Assembly: GCA_015064725.1 (NCBI GenBank)
Contig: SVRQ01000001.1
Location: forward strand, 124,001-188,000
DNA: 64,000 nt
Direction of reading: 5' to 3'
Source of the DNA: Oscillospiraceae bacterium
GTDB taxonomy: Bacteria > Bacillota > Clostridia > Oscillospirales > CAG-272
Positions 1 to 8,544 of the stretch are shown piece by piece. A program made the position numbers and the translations under genes. The notes below the pieces were generated by a model, which was not told the DNA's origin, searched no databases, and saw only the letters and a program-made list of their open reading frames with translations. Every line of letters starts with the position of its first letter. Positions within the stretch are counted from its first letter, which is position 1.

Positions 1-2378
1 CCAGCGAGTGTAACCTTGAACTGGTTAGCGTTTGCACCAGCCTGAACCTTTGTTACGAAACCTTCTGTTTCTGTAGCGGAGTCAAGGAGGTCATAACCGG
101 ACATTGTGAGAACGTTAGCATATTCGTCAACAGCAACTGTAACTGTTCTCTGGAGGAGCCATGTAGGCTTGTTAGCTTCTGTTGCGGGGAAGTGGTCAGC
201 TGTCTGGCCGTTGGAGTACTGAGACTTGTAACCGTTGATGAGGTATGTGTACCAAGAAGCAGCACCGCAGTTTGTATCAACTGTAACCTTGTTTGTGGAT
301 TCGCCAACTGCATACTGGAATGTCTTGTTAATAGCAATGGAAGCACCATTAGCGTTTTCAAGAGCGCTGTATGCAGGGATCGTAACTACTGTTGCTGTAC
401 CGTCAGCAGCTGTGATTGTCATCTTGTAGTAGTTAGTAACAGCACCGCCGAGTGTTTCAACGTTTGTTACCATACCTGTAACTGTCTTGATAGTGTCGCC
501 TGTTTCACCGTCGAGAAGAGCAACCTGCTTGTAGTAAGGAAGGTTTTCAACAGGGTTCATAAGGAGCATTGTAAGACCGTTGTTTGCAGCCTTGAGTGTG
601 GAGTAACCAGCAGCAGAAGAAGCGATTACTTTTTCGTCAACGTATGTTTCGCCCTGACGAAGAGGTGTCTTGTTGAAGAGGAAGTTGGAAGCATCTGCAT
701 TAACAGATGTAGCAGCGAGGTTGAGACCTACTTTAGAGTAGTCAGGAACTTCATTGCCGTTTGCATCAAGCTTTGTAGCAACTGTCTTGAATTTAACAGA
801 ATCTCTGTTCTGTGTAAGGATATCGTAGTCACCGTCGCCGTCTGTATCAGCGAATGTGAACTTCATCTGACCTTCAGCGATGTTGAGGATGTCTTCGTAG
901 ATGGAAGCGATAGCGCCCTTAGCGATTTCCTTGCCGTCTACGTCGTAAACGTAGATTACGTTATCTGTAGCGGAAGCTTCGATACCTGCGGAAACCATTG
1001 TCTTGCCTGTTGTTGTATCAACTGTAGCGAGAACGTAGTCTGTGCCGAGGAAGCTGATCTTGTAAACTGTCTGCTTTGTTGTTGTGCCGGGAACAGTTCT
1101 GGATTCTGTGGATTTTGTGATAGCGAGTACTTCATCGTAGTATGCGGGAAGTACAGGTGTCTTGTTGAGTTTCTGGCCTGCAGCAGCAGGGTTGTGAGCG
1201 AGTTCGTTGTAGAGGTGGTTGTACTTGTAACCGCCGTTGGAACCAGCCCAGCCGTATCTGTAAACGAGGAAGGAGTCAACGATTATTGTGTTGTTGAGCT
1301 CGATGGATGTGAGGTTTGTAGCGTTGTAAGGAAGAACGCCGTTTACGGATTCTGCATAAGCGTTGCCGTTGTAGGAGATCTTAACCATTGTACCAACTGT
1401 GAAGTCTCTTACGGAAACGTATGTGTTTGTGGAGTTAGCTGTACCAACGTTGTCTGTCTTTCTTTCGTTAGCGTCAACGATCTCTGCCTTAGCCTGAGAT
1501 TTGTTGAGTGTAAGTGTAACGAATGTGTTAGCAGCAACCTGAACTTCGATAACGAGTTCGTTAACTTCGTCAGTGTTAGCGCCGTTTACTTTAGAAACTA
1601 CACCGTAGTATGTACGGTTGATCTTAGCGTTGAGCTTGTTGAGCTTTTCAGCGATTGTACCTGCAACGCCGTTTGCACCCTTGTCAAATTCAGAGGATGT
1701 CTTAGCTTTGGAAGCAGCGTTCCAGATGAGGTAAGCAGCTTCGCCGTATGTAAGAGCAGCACCGTCTGCGAAGGATGTGCAGTTTGCTTTGTAAACGTCA
1801 TCGATAACGTTTACGTCTTCCTGCTGTGCCCACCACATATATGCAGCGTATTCAGTTGTATCAAATGTATCTTTGAATTCCTGAACGTTCTTGAGGTATG
1901 TGGAAGAAAGGCTACCCTTGTCGCCGAATCTGGAGAGGAGGCGGATTACGATAACCGCGCCCTGGCCGAGCTTAAGAGCATCGTCAGGTCCGAACTGGTA
2001 GTTGGGGCCTTCGTTGTAACCCTTAACGATACCGTTTGCTGTTGCATAAGCGATAGCGTAAGAGTTGTCGTCGTTACCGTCTTCGTAGTTAACGTCTTCG
2101 TAACGAGTTTCAACACCCTTTTCCCAGATCTTGCCGTCAACGTCCTGGGAGAGGATCTTAGCAACCCAAAGTGTGAATGTTTTTCTGTCGATTGTTTTCT
2201 GAGCCATTGCGGACTCAACATCGCTTTCTGTGATTACGCCCCAGTTCTGGAGATCGTAAACAGCATCAGCGAACCAAGCCTGCTGGTTGCTGAGGTTGAA
2301 AGCGGAAACGCTTGCAAATGTACCAACGATCATTACGAGCGCGAGCACGAGTGCAAGACTTCTTTTAAAGTTTTTCAT
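1..2378 (-). CDS. SLH-domain S-layer-type surface protein, 3' end outside window
   Basis: The frame is open from the ATG at 2376-2378 to the left edge, at least 792 codons with no stop, so the C-terminus is missing. An AGGAGG at 2385-2390 lies 6 nt before the ATG. Residues 1-26 form a typical signal peptide (basic MKNFKRS, hydrophobic core, ASVSA cleavage region). Residues about 28-200 look like three S-layer homology repeats (motifs WFADAVYDLQNWGVI, YAIAYATANGIVKGY and YAAYMWWAQQEDVNVI). The rest is Thr/Asn/Val-rich and probably beta-structured. SLH domains anchor proteins to pyruvylated secondary cell-wall polymer in Gram-positive bacteria. Codon use is very biased (ACA for Thr, AAC for Asn, GCT for Ala), unlike the neighbours, as expected for a very abundant protein. 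A promoter and a 5' hairpin precede it. Whether it is the main S-layer protein is inference. Confidence 0.85.
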   Translation of the reverse strand, partial: MKNFKRSLALVLALVMIVGTFASVSAFNLSNQQAWFADAVYDLQNWGVITESDVESAMAQKTIDRKTFTLWVAKILSQDVDGKIWEKGVETRYEDVNYEDGNDDNSYAIAYATANGIVKGYNEGPNYQFGPDDALKLGQGAVIVIRLLSRFGDKGSLSSTYLKNVQEFKDTFDTTEYAAYMWWAQQEDVNVIDDVYKANCTSFADGAALTYGEAAYLIWNAASKAKTSSEFDKGANGVAGTIAEKLNKLNAKINRTYYGVVSKVNGANTDEVNELVIEVQVAANTFVTLTLNKSQAKAEIVDANERKTDNVGTANSTNTYVSVRDFTVGTMVKISYNGNAYAESVNGVLPYNATNLTSIELNNTIIVDSFLVYRYGWAGSNGGYKYNHLYNELAHNPAAAGQKLNKTPVLPAYYDEVLAITKSTESRTVPGTTTKQTVYKISFLGTDYVLATVDTTTGKTMVSAGIEASATDNVIYVYDVDGKEIAKGAIASIYEDILNIAEGQMKFTFADTDGDGDYDILTQNRDSVKFKTVATKLDANGNEVPDYSKVGLNLAATSVNADASNFLFNKTPLRQGETYVDEKVIASSAAGYSTLKAANNGLTMLLMNPVENLPYYKQVALLDGETGDTIKTVTGMVTNVETLGGAVTNYYKMTITAADGTATVVTIPAYSALENANGASIAINKTFQYAVGESTNKVTVDTNCGAASWYTYLINGYKSQYSNGQTADHFPATEANKPTWLLQRTVTVAVDEYANVLTMSGYDLLDSATETEGFVTKVQAGANANQFKVTLA

Positions 2379-2446
2379 GTGTTTCCTCCTGAAAAATTTT
2401 GGTTTTGTTTTTTGAGCCTTTCGGCTCGGTGTTTTAACCTTGTGCA

Positions 2447-2478
2447 ATTATAATACTACACTTCAAGTTTTTTTTCAA
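2447..2478 (-). promoter_or_regulatory. Promoter of the SLH protein gene
   Basis: On the minus strand, TTGAAA (2473-2478) is followed after 17 nt by TATTAT (2450-2455), overlapping a TATAAT (2447-2452). The start codon lies about 70 nt downstream. A short hairpin (GAGCC, loop, GGCTC at 2414-2427) sits in the leader without a T-run. It may be a 5' stabiliser of the transcript. Confidence 0.6.
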
Positions 2479-2493
2479 GGGGTTTTGGCATTC

Positions 2494-2712
2494 TGTAACA
2501 AAACTGTAACATTGAATTATTTTTGTTACAAACGCTGTTACAAAAGGGGTGTTTTTCGCTGTTTATATATTATATATAGGAAGAAGATTGCTGTTTTTGC
2601 GCTTTTTGCAGCGCGGAAAAGCGTATGCCGCGCTTTTTTGTTACGTTACAAAAACGGGTAAAAAACAAGTTTTTAAAAAAAATTTGCAATAGAAATAATG
2701 TTTTTTGTAACA
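2494..2712. promoter_or_regulatory. Cluster of TGTAACA/TGTTACA motifs upstream of the SLH gene
   Basis: The 7-mers TGTAACA (2494-2500, 2505-2511, 2706-2712) and TGTTACA (2524-2530, 2536-2542), plus a TGTTACGTTACA (2639-2650), lie just upstream of the SLH promoter. Pairs are spaced 11 and 12 nt, about one helical turn. This fits a transcription factor operator array, but no regulator is identified. The rest of the 2379-2959 gap holds one short palindrome and a terminator. Confidence 0.35.
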
Positions 2713-2807
2713 AAAAAGGGGTAAAACGATTTATTGTTTTAACGAAAAATTATTATATACCGCTTTTTCTTGTTCAAAAAAGTGAGTATAATACTTTCTT
2801 AAAACAC

Positions 2808-2833
2808 GGGAGGAGCAAGCCCCTCCCCTACGG
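2808..2833. repeat. Short palindromic repeat, type D
   Basis: A GGGAGGAGC/GCCCCTCCC inverted repeat followed by CTACGG, the same family as the copies at 13076, 17235 and 45925. It lies in the gap between the SLH gene and rny. Confidence 0.6.
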
Positions 2834-2859
2834 CGGAGTTGTTTTCGGGAGCAAGCAGA

Positions 2860-2900
2860 AAAAAGCAAAAAGGACTGCTTTTGCAGTCCTTTTTGCTTTA
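2860..2900 (-). terminator. Rho-independent terminator after rny
   Basis: AGCAAAAAGGACTGC pairs with GCAGTCCTTTTTGCT around a TTTT loop, with a T-rich tail on the minus strand. It lies 60 nt beyond the rny stop. Confidence 0.75.
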
Positions 2901-2959
2901 TATGCACGGCAAAGCCGTTGTTTTCATTTTAACTCTATATTAAAATCTATATAAAGCCA

Positions 2960-4519
2960 TTATTTTGCAAAGTCAACAGCGCGGCTTTCGCGGATGACAT
3001 TTACCTTGATCTGACCCGGGTATTCAAGCTCTGCTTCGATCTTCTTAACGATCTCGCGGGCAACAACGATCATCTGGTCGTCGTTTACGTGTTCGGGTTT
3101 GACCATTATGCGGATCTCACGTCCTGCCTGGATAGCGTAAGATTTGTCAACGCCGGGGAAGCTGTTGGAGATCTCTTCAAGCTTCTGCAAGCGTTTAATG
3201 TAGTTATCGAGGTCTTCCCTGCGTGCGCCGGGGCGTGCCGCGGAGATGGCATCTGCCGCCGCAACGAGAACAGCAATAACTGTCTGCGGTTCAACGTCGC
3301 CGTGGTGAGCTTCGATAGCGTGAACGACCTCTTTGTTTTCTTTAAATTTGCGTGCGATCTCTACGCCGAGCTGTACGTGAGAGCCCTCAACCTCCTGCGT
3401 GAGAGATTTGCCTATATCGTGGAGCAAGCCTGCGCGTTTTGCAAGCGTTCCGTCCATTCCGAGCTCATTTGCGAGCATTCCCGCAATATAAGAAACTTCC
3501 ATAGAGTGGACGAGCACGTTCTGACCGTAGCTTGTACGGTATTTAAGTCTGCCGAGAAATTTAACGAGGTCGGGGTTAAGACCGTTTACGCCCGTTTCCA
3601 AAGCGGCTTCTTCGCCTGCGCGTTTGATGGAAGCTTCAACCTCGCGGCGGGATTTTTCAACAGTTTCTTCAATACGAGTGGGATGGATACGTCCGTCGGA
3701 GATAAGCTTTTCAAGCGTAAGTCTTGCAACCTCGCGGCGGATGGGGTCGAAGCACGAAAGCGTGATAGCCTCGGGTGTATCGTCTATAATAAGGTCAACG
3801 CCCGTAAGTGTTTCGATTTTATGAATGTTACGGCCCTCTCGTCCGATAATTCTGCCCTTCATTTCATCGGAAGGAAGGGGAACTACGGAAACGGTCGCTT
3901 CCGAAACCTGGTCGGATGCGAGTCTTTGAATAGCGAGAGAGATGATGTTACGCGCTTTTTCTTCCGCATTATCGTGAAGCTCGTTTTCGATCTGTTTGAG
4001 TTTTGCGGCGGCTTCGTGCTTTGCTTCTCTTTCTATTTGAGAAACAAGCTCTGCTTTTGCCGTTTCTGCCGTATAACCGGAAATTTCTTCAAGTCTTGCC
4101 TGCGCGTCCGCTTTCTTTTGTTCAAGTTCTTCGCGAAGGATCTCGTTATCCTTTATCTTTTGGGAGAGCTGTTCTTCGCGTCTTTCATAGTTTTCGAGCT
4201 TTCTGTCAAGAGTTTCTTCTTTTGCCAGCGCTCTGTTTTCAAGTCTGATAACTTCCTGTCTGCGTTCCTTGTTTTCGCGTTCTGCTTCCGTTTTAGCTTT
4301 GAGTATATCCTCCTTAGCTTCAACAAGCATTTCTTTGCGTTTTGCTTCCGCGGCAACAACAGCATCGTCCATTATCTTCTGCGCATGAACTTCCGCAGAT
4401 GTGATCTTTGCTTCAGCCGTTTTCTTTCTTACCGTATAACCGATAAGCACGCCGAGCGCAAGCATAACAATTCCCACAAACACAGGAATCAAAATGTCCC
4501 ATATCAAAGTTTCTGACAC
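2960..4519 (-). CDS. rny: Ribonuclease Y
   Basis: Membrane-anchored endoribonuclease that starts decay of many mRNAs in Firmicutes. At 519 aa it matches the usual length (about 520). In order it has an N-terminal membrane helix (residues 8-28), a long charged coiled coil (about 30-200), a KH RNA-binding domain containing [11 protein letters not shown], and an HD hydrolase domain with LLHDIGK and AHHGD. The conserved C-terminus ends [10 protein letters not shown]. The start is uncertain. The GTG at 4517-4519 shares its first base with the AGGAGG (4519-4524), which leaves no spacing. A TTG four codons downstream (4505-4507) has 11 nt spacing and would keep the membrane helix. In B. subtilis ymdB follows rny; here ymdB is 31 kb away. 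A strong terminator follows. Confidence 0.96.
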   Translation of the reverse strand: MSETLIWDILIPVFVGIVMLALGVLIGYTVRKKTAEAKITSAEVHAQKIMDDAVVAAEAKRKEMLVEAKEDILKAKTEAERENKERRQEVIRLENRALAKEETLDRKLENYERREEQLSQKIKDNEILREELEQKKADAQARLEEISGYTAETAKAELVSQIEREAKHEAAAKLKQIENELHDNAEEKARNIISLAIQRLASDQVSEATVSVVPLPSDEMKGRIIGREGRNIHKIETLTGVDLIIDDTPEAITLSCFDPIRREVARLTLEKLISDGRIHPTRIEETVEKSRREVEASIKRAGEEAALETGVNGLNPDLVKFLGRLKYRTSYGQNVLVHSMEVSYIAGMLANELGMDGTLAKRAGLLHDIGKSLTQEVEGSHVQLGVEIARKFKENKEVVHAIEAHHGDVEPQTVIAVLVAAADAISAARPGARREDLDNYIKRLQKLEEISNSFPGVDKSYAIQAGREIRIMVKPEHVNDDQMIVVAREIVKKIEAELEYPGQIKVNVIRESRAVDFAK

Positions 4520-4693
4520 CTCCTTGTCTTTTTTCTTGTCTAATAAGAGTCATTTGCTTCTGAGTACAAGAGAAAAAATCTTTCTGCTTATACTCTATAT
4601 ATTATAAATTATAAAGAAGAATAAGTCAATAACAGATGGAAAAATTTAAAAAATTCACATTTTTTTAATTGTTTGTTTTATCAAGTATTACTG

Positions 4694-4725
4694 CAAAAAA
4701 TATCGGCAGAAAAATTCTGCCGATA
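4694..4725 (-). terminator. Terminator after the ThrE-type exporter gene
   Basis: TATCGGCAGAA (4701-4711) pairs with TTCTGCCGATA (4715-4725), and on the minus strand TTTTTT follows. It lies 12 nt past the stop codon. Confidence 0.85.
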
Positions 4726-4736
4726 CTCAAGCTTAT

Positions 4737-6026
4737 TTATGACGGACGTCTTTTATTTTTTATAAAAGCTATACCTCTTACAATAATATCTATGAGTGTG
4801 TCCGCCACAAGCACCGCAAGAGCGACAGCACCCGCAAGCAGGAGCGCGTTCGTAAGAGATGCGCTCACGTTGCCGCCGCTGAACATATCGTAAGCGACCT
4901 TATATATACCGTAACCCGGAACGAGGGGAAGAGCGCCTATTACGAAAAAGAGCGTAACGGGACCTTTCATCTTTCTTGCAAGTATCTGAGCCATAACGTC
5001 CACGAAAAACGCGCCGAAGAAAGTTGCCCAAACGCTTGTACAACCGAGATATACGCAGAAAAGATATATTGCCCAGCACACAGCCGCATTTACACAGCAG
5101 ATGATATAATATTTTTTCGGGCAAGAAAATACCTTACAAAAGCCGTGTATCGCTAAAAATGTGAATAACACGGCAAAGACCGCGTGCGAGCCCATAGAAT
5201 GGATACCCTCAAGGGTAAACTCTACGTTTATATAAGAGCCCAAAAATTCAGTTGTCAAAAGGCCGAATGCAACGCCGAGCGCAACGGATGCGGCAATAAT
5301 AAGAGCTTCCGTTATTCTGGCAATGCCGGAAATATAATCTCCGGCAACGGTGTCGCGTATCGCGCCCGTAAAAGCAGTTCCCGGAACAAGAGGCATAAGA
5401 GAGCCGGCTATTATATATTGACATCCGACGGATACGTTGAACAACGATTCAACGAGGATGGACAAGCCCACGCTTGAAACGGCAACTATAGCCGCACCCA
5501 AAAGGTCGGAAATAAACGATTTTTTAATAAGCTTTGAAAGATATACGTTATTGAGTCCAAGTAAAAATCCCACGAAAAGAGCAAGAAAAGCCTCTAAAAA
5601 TCCTCCGCCGAAAACGTAAGCAAAGCCGGACGTGGCAAAAAGATGCGCAAAGAGCAACTGCTTGTCCGTATAGAGCCTTGCGCGCTTTATGCCGCGCAGC
5701 TTTCTTTCCGCCTGCTCTATATTGATATTTCCCGCGCAAAATTCACGCGAAACGTTGTTAACATCGCAAATTTTTGAAAGATGCGGCGGACCGCTGTAAA
5801 CTCTTCGCGTAATGGAGATGGTTTTATAGCGAGGGTCGGAAAGGGTTATGGTTATACCGGTGCGCAACACGAAAGCATCCGCATTCGCAAAGCCGGAAGT
5901 AGAGAGTATATGGAGGATGGTATCCTCTACACGGCGCGTTTCCGCGCCAACGCTCATCATTATCTCTCCCGCCATCATAGCCATATCAACAAGTCGTCGG
6001 TAATATTCACGAGGCTGGTCTGCCAT
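4737..6026 (-). CDS. Threonine/serine exporter family protein, fused ThrE-type
   Basis: Inner-membrane exporter of the ThrE family (DUF1212 plus DUF3815). Characterised members export threonine and serine by proton-coupled transport. At 429 aa it carries both halves in one chain. The N-terminal soluble half includes the family-typical VGAETRRVEDTI (residues about 27-38). About five membrane helices follow, with MPLVPGTAFTGAIRDTVAGD. The second half (about residues 280-425) contains PLVPGYGIYK, which echoes the first. In many Firmicutes the two halves are separate genes (YjjP and YjjB types), so the fused form is worth noting. AGGAGA lies 7 nt before the ATG. The gene is monocistronic between a terminator and the divergent promoter of the DUF1846 gene. 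Substrate is inferred from family. Confidence 0.85.
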   Translation of the reverse strand: MADQPREYYRRLVDMAMMAGEIMMSVGAETRRVEDTILHILSTSGFANADAFVLRTGITITLSDPRYKTISITRRVYSGPPHLSKICDVNNVSREFCAGNINIEQAERKLRGIKRARLYTDKQLLFAHLFATSGFAYVFGGGFLEAFLALFVGFLLGLNNVYLSKLIKKSFISDLLGAAIVAVSSVGLSILVESLFNVSVGCQYIIAGSLMPLVPGTAFTGAIRDTVAGDYISGIARITEALIIAASVALGVAFGLLTTEFLGSYINVEFTLEGIHSMGSHAVFAVLFTFLAIHGFCKVFSCPKKYYIICCVNAAVCWAIYLFCVYLGCTSVWATFFGAFFVDVMAQILARKMKGPVTLFFVIGALPLVPGYGIYKVAYDMFSGGNVSASLTNALLLAGAVALAVLVADTLIDIIVRGIAFIKNKRRPS

Positions 6027-6189
6027 AAAGATCTCCTAACTTCTTATAATTTTGTATAATAAAATTACGTTTTAAACAAATTAAAATAAATGCGGAAACT
6101 TCCCACTATAATAAAATTATAAGATAAATATCGATATTTGTCAATGAACTTTAACGTGTAAAAAATAAAATAAAACCACCGCGTAATTA

Positions 6190-6218
6190 TTGAAAAATAT
6201 AAGATATTGTGATATAAT
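6190..6218 (+). promoter_or_regulatory. Sigma-A promoter of the DUF1846 gene
   Basis: TTGAAA (6190-6195), a 17-nt spacer and TATAAT (6213-6218) give a near-consensus promoter. The predicted start is near 6225, only about 24 nt before the ATG. Confidence 0.8.
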
Positions 6219-6248
6219 TTGTAGTTGTAACAGAAAAGAGGTGTGCTT

Positions 6249-7733
6249 ATGAAAAAAATAGGTTTCGACAATGATAAATATATTGCACTTCAATCCGAAA
6301 AAATATCGGAAAGAATAAATTCCTTCGGGGGAAAGCTTTACCTCGAGTTCGGCGGAAAGCTTTTTGACGATTACCACGCTTCCCGCGTGCTTCCCGGATT
6401 TATGCCCGACAGCAAGCTGCGTATGCTTGAAAAGCTCAAGGACAGGGCAGAGATAGTCCTCGTCATCTCCGCAAACGATATAGAAAAAAACAAACGCCGC
6501 GGCGACCTTGGTATAACGTACGACCTGGAATCGCTCCGTCTTATTGATGCGTTCAGAAGCATCGGTCTTTACGTAGGCAGCGTAGTTATCACTTATTTTG
6601 CAGCCCAGCCTGCGGCAGAGGCATTCCAGAAAAAACTGGAGACCCTCGGAATAAAGGTCTATAGACATTATCCGATACCGAATTACCCCTCTAACGTACC
6701 TTTTATAGTAAGCGACGATGGTTACGGAAAGAACGAATATATAGAAACCACGCGCGAGCTTGTTGTTATAACCGCCCCCGGTCCCGGAAGCGGCAAAATG
6801 GCAACCTGCCTTTCACAGCTCTATCACGAGCAAAAGCGCGGTATTCGCTCGGGATATGCAAAGTTTGAAACTTTCCCGATATGGAGCATTCCCCTCAGCC
6901 ATCCCGTTAACATCGCGTATGAAGCAGCAACGGCGGATCTTAACGACGTTAATATGATAGACCCCTATCATCTTGAAGCTTATGGAAAATCTTCTGTAAA
7001 TTATAACAGAGATATTGAGATATTCCCCGTGCTCAACGCTATGTTTGAAAAAATATACGGCACCTCCCCCTACAAGAGCCCCACGGATATGGGCGTTAAT
7101 ATGGCTGGTTTTTGCATTACGGATGACGAAGCGTGCAGACAAGCCTCTTATGATGAGATAATACGCCGCCATTTTGCGGCAAAATGTGCCGTTCGTCAAG
7201 GTCAGAGCGACGGAAGCGACGTTTATAAGATCGAGCTTATTATGAGCAAGCTCGGCATAACGGATAATATGCGAATCTGTGCGAATATTGCAAGAGATAA
7301 GGCAGAGGAAACCGGTGAACCCGCTATGGCTCTCGAGCTTGCGGACGGAAGAACGGTTACAGGCAAAACAACGGATCTTCTCGGCCCCGGCTCTGCGGTA
7401 CTTCTCAACGCGCTCAAACTTCTTGCGGGAATTCCGAAAGAAACTCTCCTCATCTCCCCCACGATAATCGAGCCTATCCAGCGCCTCAAGGTCAACCATA
7501 TGGGAAACAAAAATCCCCGTATGCACACGGACGAGCTTCTTATTGCTCTTTCAATATGTGCCACAACAGATGAAAACGCGGCGCGCGCACTCGAACAGCT
7601 TGAAAATCTTAAAGATGCAGAAGTACATTCAACGGTTCTCCTTGCAAGAGTTGACGAAAACGTGTTTAAAAAGCTCGGCATCAACCTCACTTGCGACCCC
7701 GTATATCAAACGAAAAATCTTTATCACAGATAA
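6249..7733 (+). CDS. DUF1846 domain-containing protein (UPF0371 family)
   Basis: A 494-aa member of the DUF1846 family, matched to the usual length (about 495-505). Family landmarks are the MKKIGFDNDKYI start, a KLYLEFGGKLFDDYHASRVLPGF segment (residues about 30-52), ITAPGPGSGKMATCLSQLYH (about 178-197), a glycine-rich region resembling a P-loop, and a C-terminal MGNKNPRMHTDE. Members have solved structures, but I know of no established biochemical role, so function is left open. The ATG at 6249 is preferred over an upstream GTG at 6243 because AGAGG (6237-6241) lies 7 nt before the ATG. It is a single-gene unit with its own promoter and terminator. Confidence 0.9.
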   Translation: MKKIGFDNDKYIALQSEKISERINSFGGKLYLEFGGKLFDDYHASRVLPGFMPDSKLRMLEKLKDRAEIVLVISANDIEKNKRRGDLGITYDLESLRLIDAFRSIGLYVGSVVITYFAAQPAAEAFQKKLETLGIKVYRHYPIPNYPSNVPFIVSDDGYGKNEYIETTRELVVITAPGPGSGKMATCLSQLYHEQKRGIRSGYAKFETFPIWSIPLSHPVNIAYEAATADLNDVNMIDPYHLEAYGKSSVNYNRDIEIFPVLNAMFEKIYGTSPYKSPTDMGVNMAGFCITDDEACRQASYDEIIRRHFAAKCAVRQGQSDGSDVYKIELIMSKLGITDNMRICANIARDKAEETGEPAMALELADGRTVTGKTTDLLGPGSAVLLNALKLLAGIPKETLLISPTIIEPIQRLKVNHMGNKNPRMHTDELLIALSICATTDENAARALEQLENLKDAEVHSTVLLARVDENVFKKLGINLTCDPVYQTKNLYHR

Positions 7734-7738
7734 AATTT

Positions 7739-7767
7739 CAGGGCAACCATAAGTTGCCCTGTTTTTT
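7739..7767 (+). terminator. Terminator after the DUF1846 gene
   Basis: CAGGGCAAC pairs with GTTGCCCTG (7753-7761), followed by TTTTTT. It begins 5 nt after the stop codon. Confidence 0.9.
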
Positions 7768-7813
7768 GTTTTTTGCAAAAATCACGTTTTTTTAATTAAA
7801 ATTCATTTTCCAA

Positions 7814-7927
7814 CGTAGGGACCGGCGTCCCCGACGGTCCGTTTCATTCAATTTTTCGCAAAAATCACGATTTTTATTAAAATTTTAAAATTTTTATCGT
7901 AGGGGCGGCCATCGGTCGTCCGTTTTT
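7814..7927. repeat. Short palindromic repeats, type A then type B
   Basis: A type A palindrome (7814-7844, GGACCG/CGGTCC arms around GCGTCCCCGA) is followed 84 nt on by a type B palindrome (7898-7927, GGCGACC-type arms). Each is embedded in AT-rich sequence containing the word AAAATCACG. Confidence 0.8.
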
Positions 7928-7991
7928 ATTAAAAAATTTGCGAAAATCACATTTTTTATTAAAAATTAAATTTTATTTATATTGATTTTAA

Positions 7992-8225
7992 AGGTAAAAA
8001 CGCCTTGCGTTTTTTTATTTATTATACTAACTTTTTCTTTTTGAAAGAAAAAGTTACAAAAAGAAGCAAAAAACTTACAGTTTTATCGTTATCGAAAATT
8101 ATAAAGGTTCGTTATCCGCTACGCCACATTTTTCACTCGCAAGCTCGCAAAAAATATGCCGAATCCCGCGGAGGTCATTTGCTCTGCCACTTTAAACATA
8201 GCGCGTAAAAATAAAATCAAACATT
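7992..8225. repeat. LIR element copy 1, truncated
   Basis: The left arm of the LIR family: a CTTTTTCTTTTTGAAAGAAAAAG hairpin region near 8030-8055, AAACT/AGTTTT hairpin, ATCCGC, and the conserved TTTTTCACTCGCAAGC core. It stops near the GAGGTCATTTGCTCTGCC segment, so only about half of the palindrome is present. One inner stem (CGCCA against TGCCG) no longer pairs perfectly, consistent with decay. Confidence 0.7.
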
Positions 8226-8296
8226 TCAATTTGTTTGCACGCGATTAGATCGTTTTTTCAAAAACTTCAGATTTTTAACCAAAATTCATTTTTCAC

Positions 8297-8410
8297 CGTA
8301 GGTACCGGCGTCCCCGACGGTCCGTTTTATTCGATTTTTCGCAAAAACAACGGATTTTTAACCAAAATTCATTTTTCACCGTAGGGACCGGCGTCCCCGA
8401 CGGTCCGTTT
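8297..8410. repeat. Two type A short palindromic repeats
   Basis: Type A palindromes at 8297-8327 and 8380-8410 are 83 nt apart with near-identical flanks, so they are tandem copies of an 83-bp module. The first has one change (GGTACC for GGGACC). With the items above these fill the gap 7734-8544. Confidence 0.8.
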
Positions 8411-8444
8411 TATTCGATTTTTTGCGAAAATTGCATTTTTTTAT

Positions 8445-8486
8445 TAAAAATATCGGCGTGATACTTTATAAAGCATCACGCCGATA
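8445..8486 (-). terminator. Terminator after the pepV-type gene
   Basis: TATCGGCGTGAT (8451-8462) pairs with ATCACGCCGATA (8475-8486). On the minus strand TTTTTAATAAA follows. It lies about 60 nt past the stop. Confidence 0.75.
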
Positions 8487-8544
8487 ATATTTATCTATAT
8501 TTATACCTTATAAAATTGTGTAAAACAGGACTTTTCCGTTTGGC

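Noticed and set aside
192..2453. 753-codon open frame on the plus strand
   Set aside because: It is antisense to the SLH gene. The minus frame has a signal peptide, SLH motifs and a ribosome site; the plus frame is Cys/Val-rich nonsense caused by biased codons.
2440..2954. Two small plus-strand frames (73 and 109 aa)
   Set aside because: AT-rich, low complexity, overlapping the SLH promoter, a palindrome and a terminator; no ribosome site.
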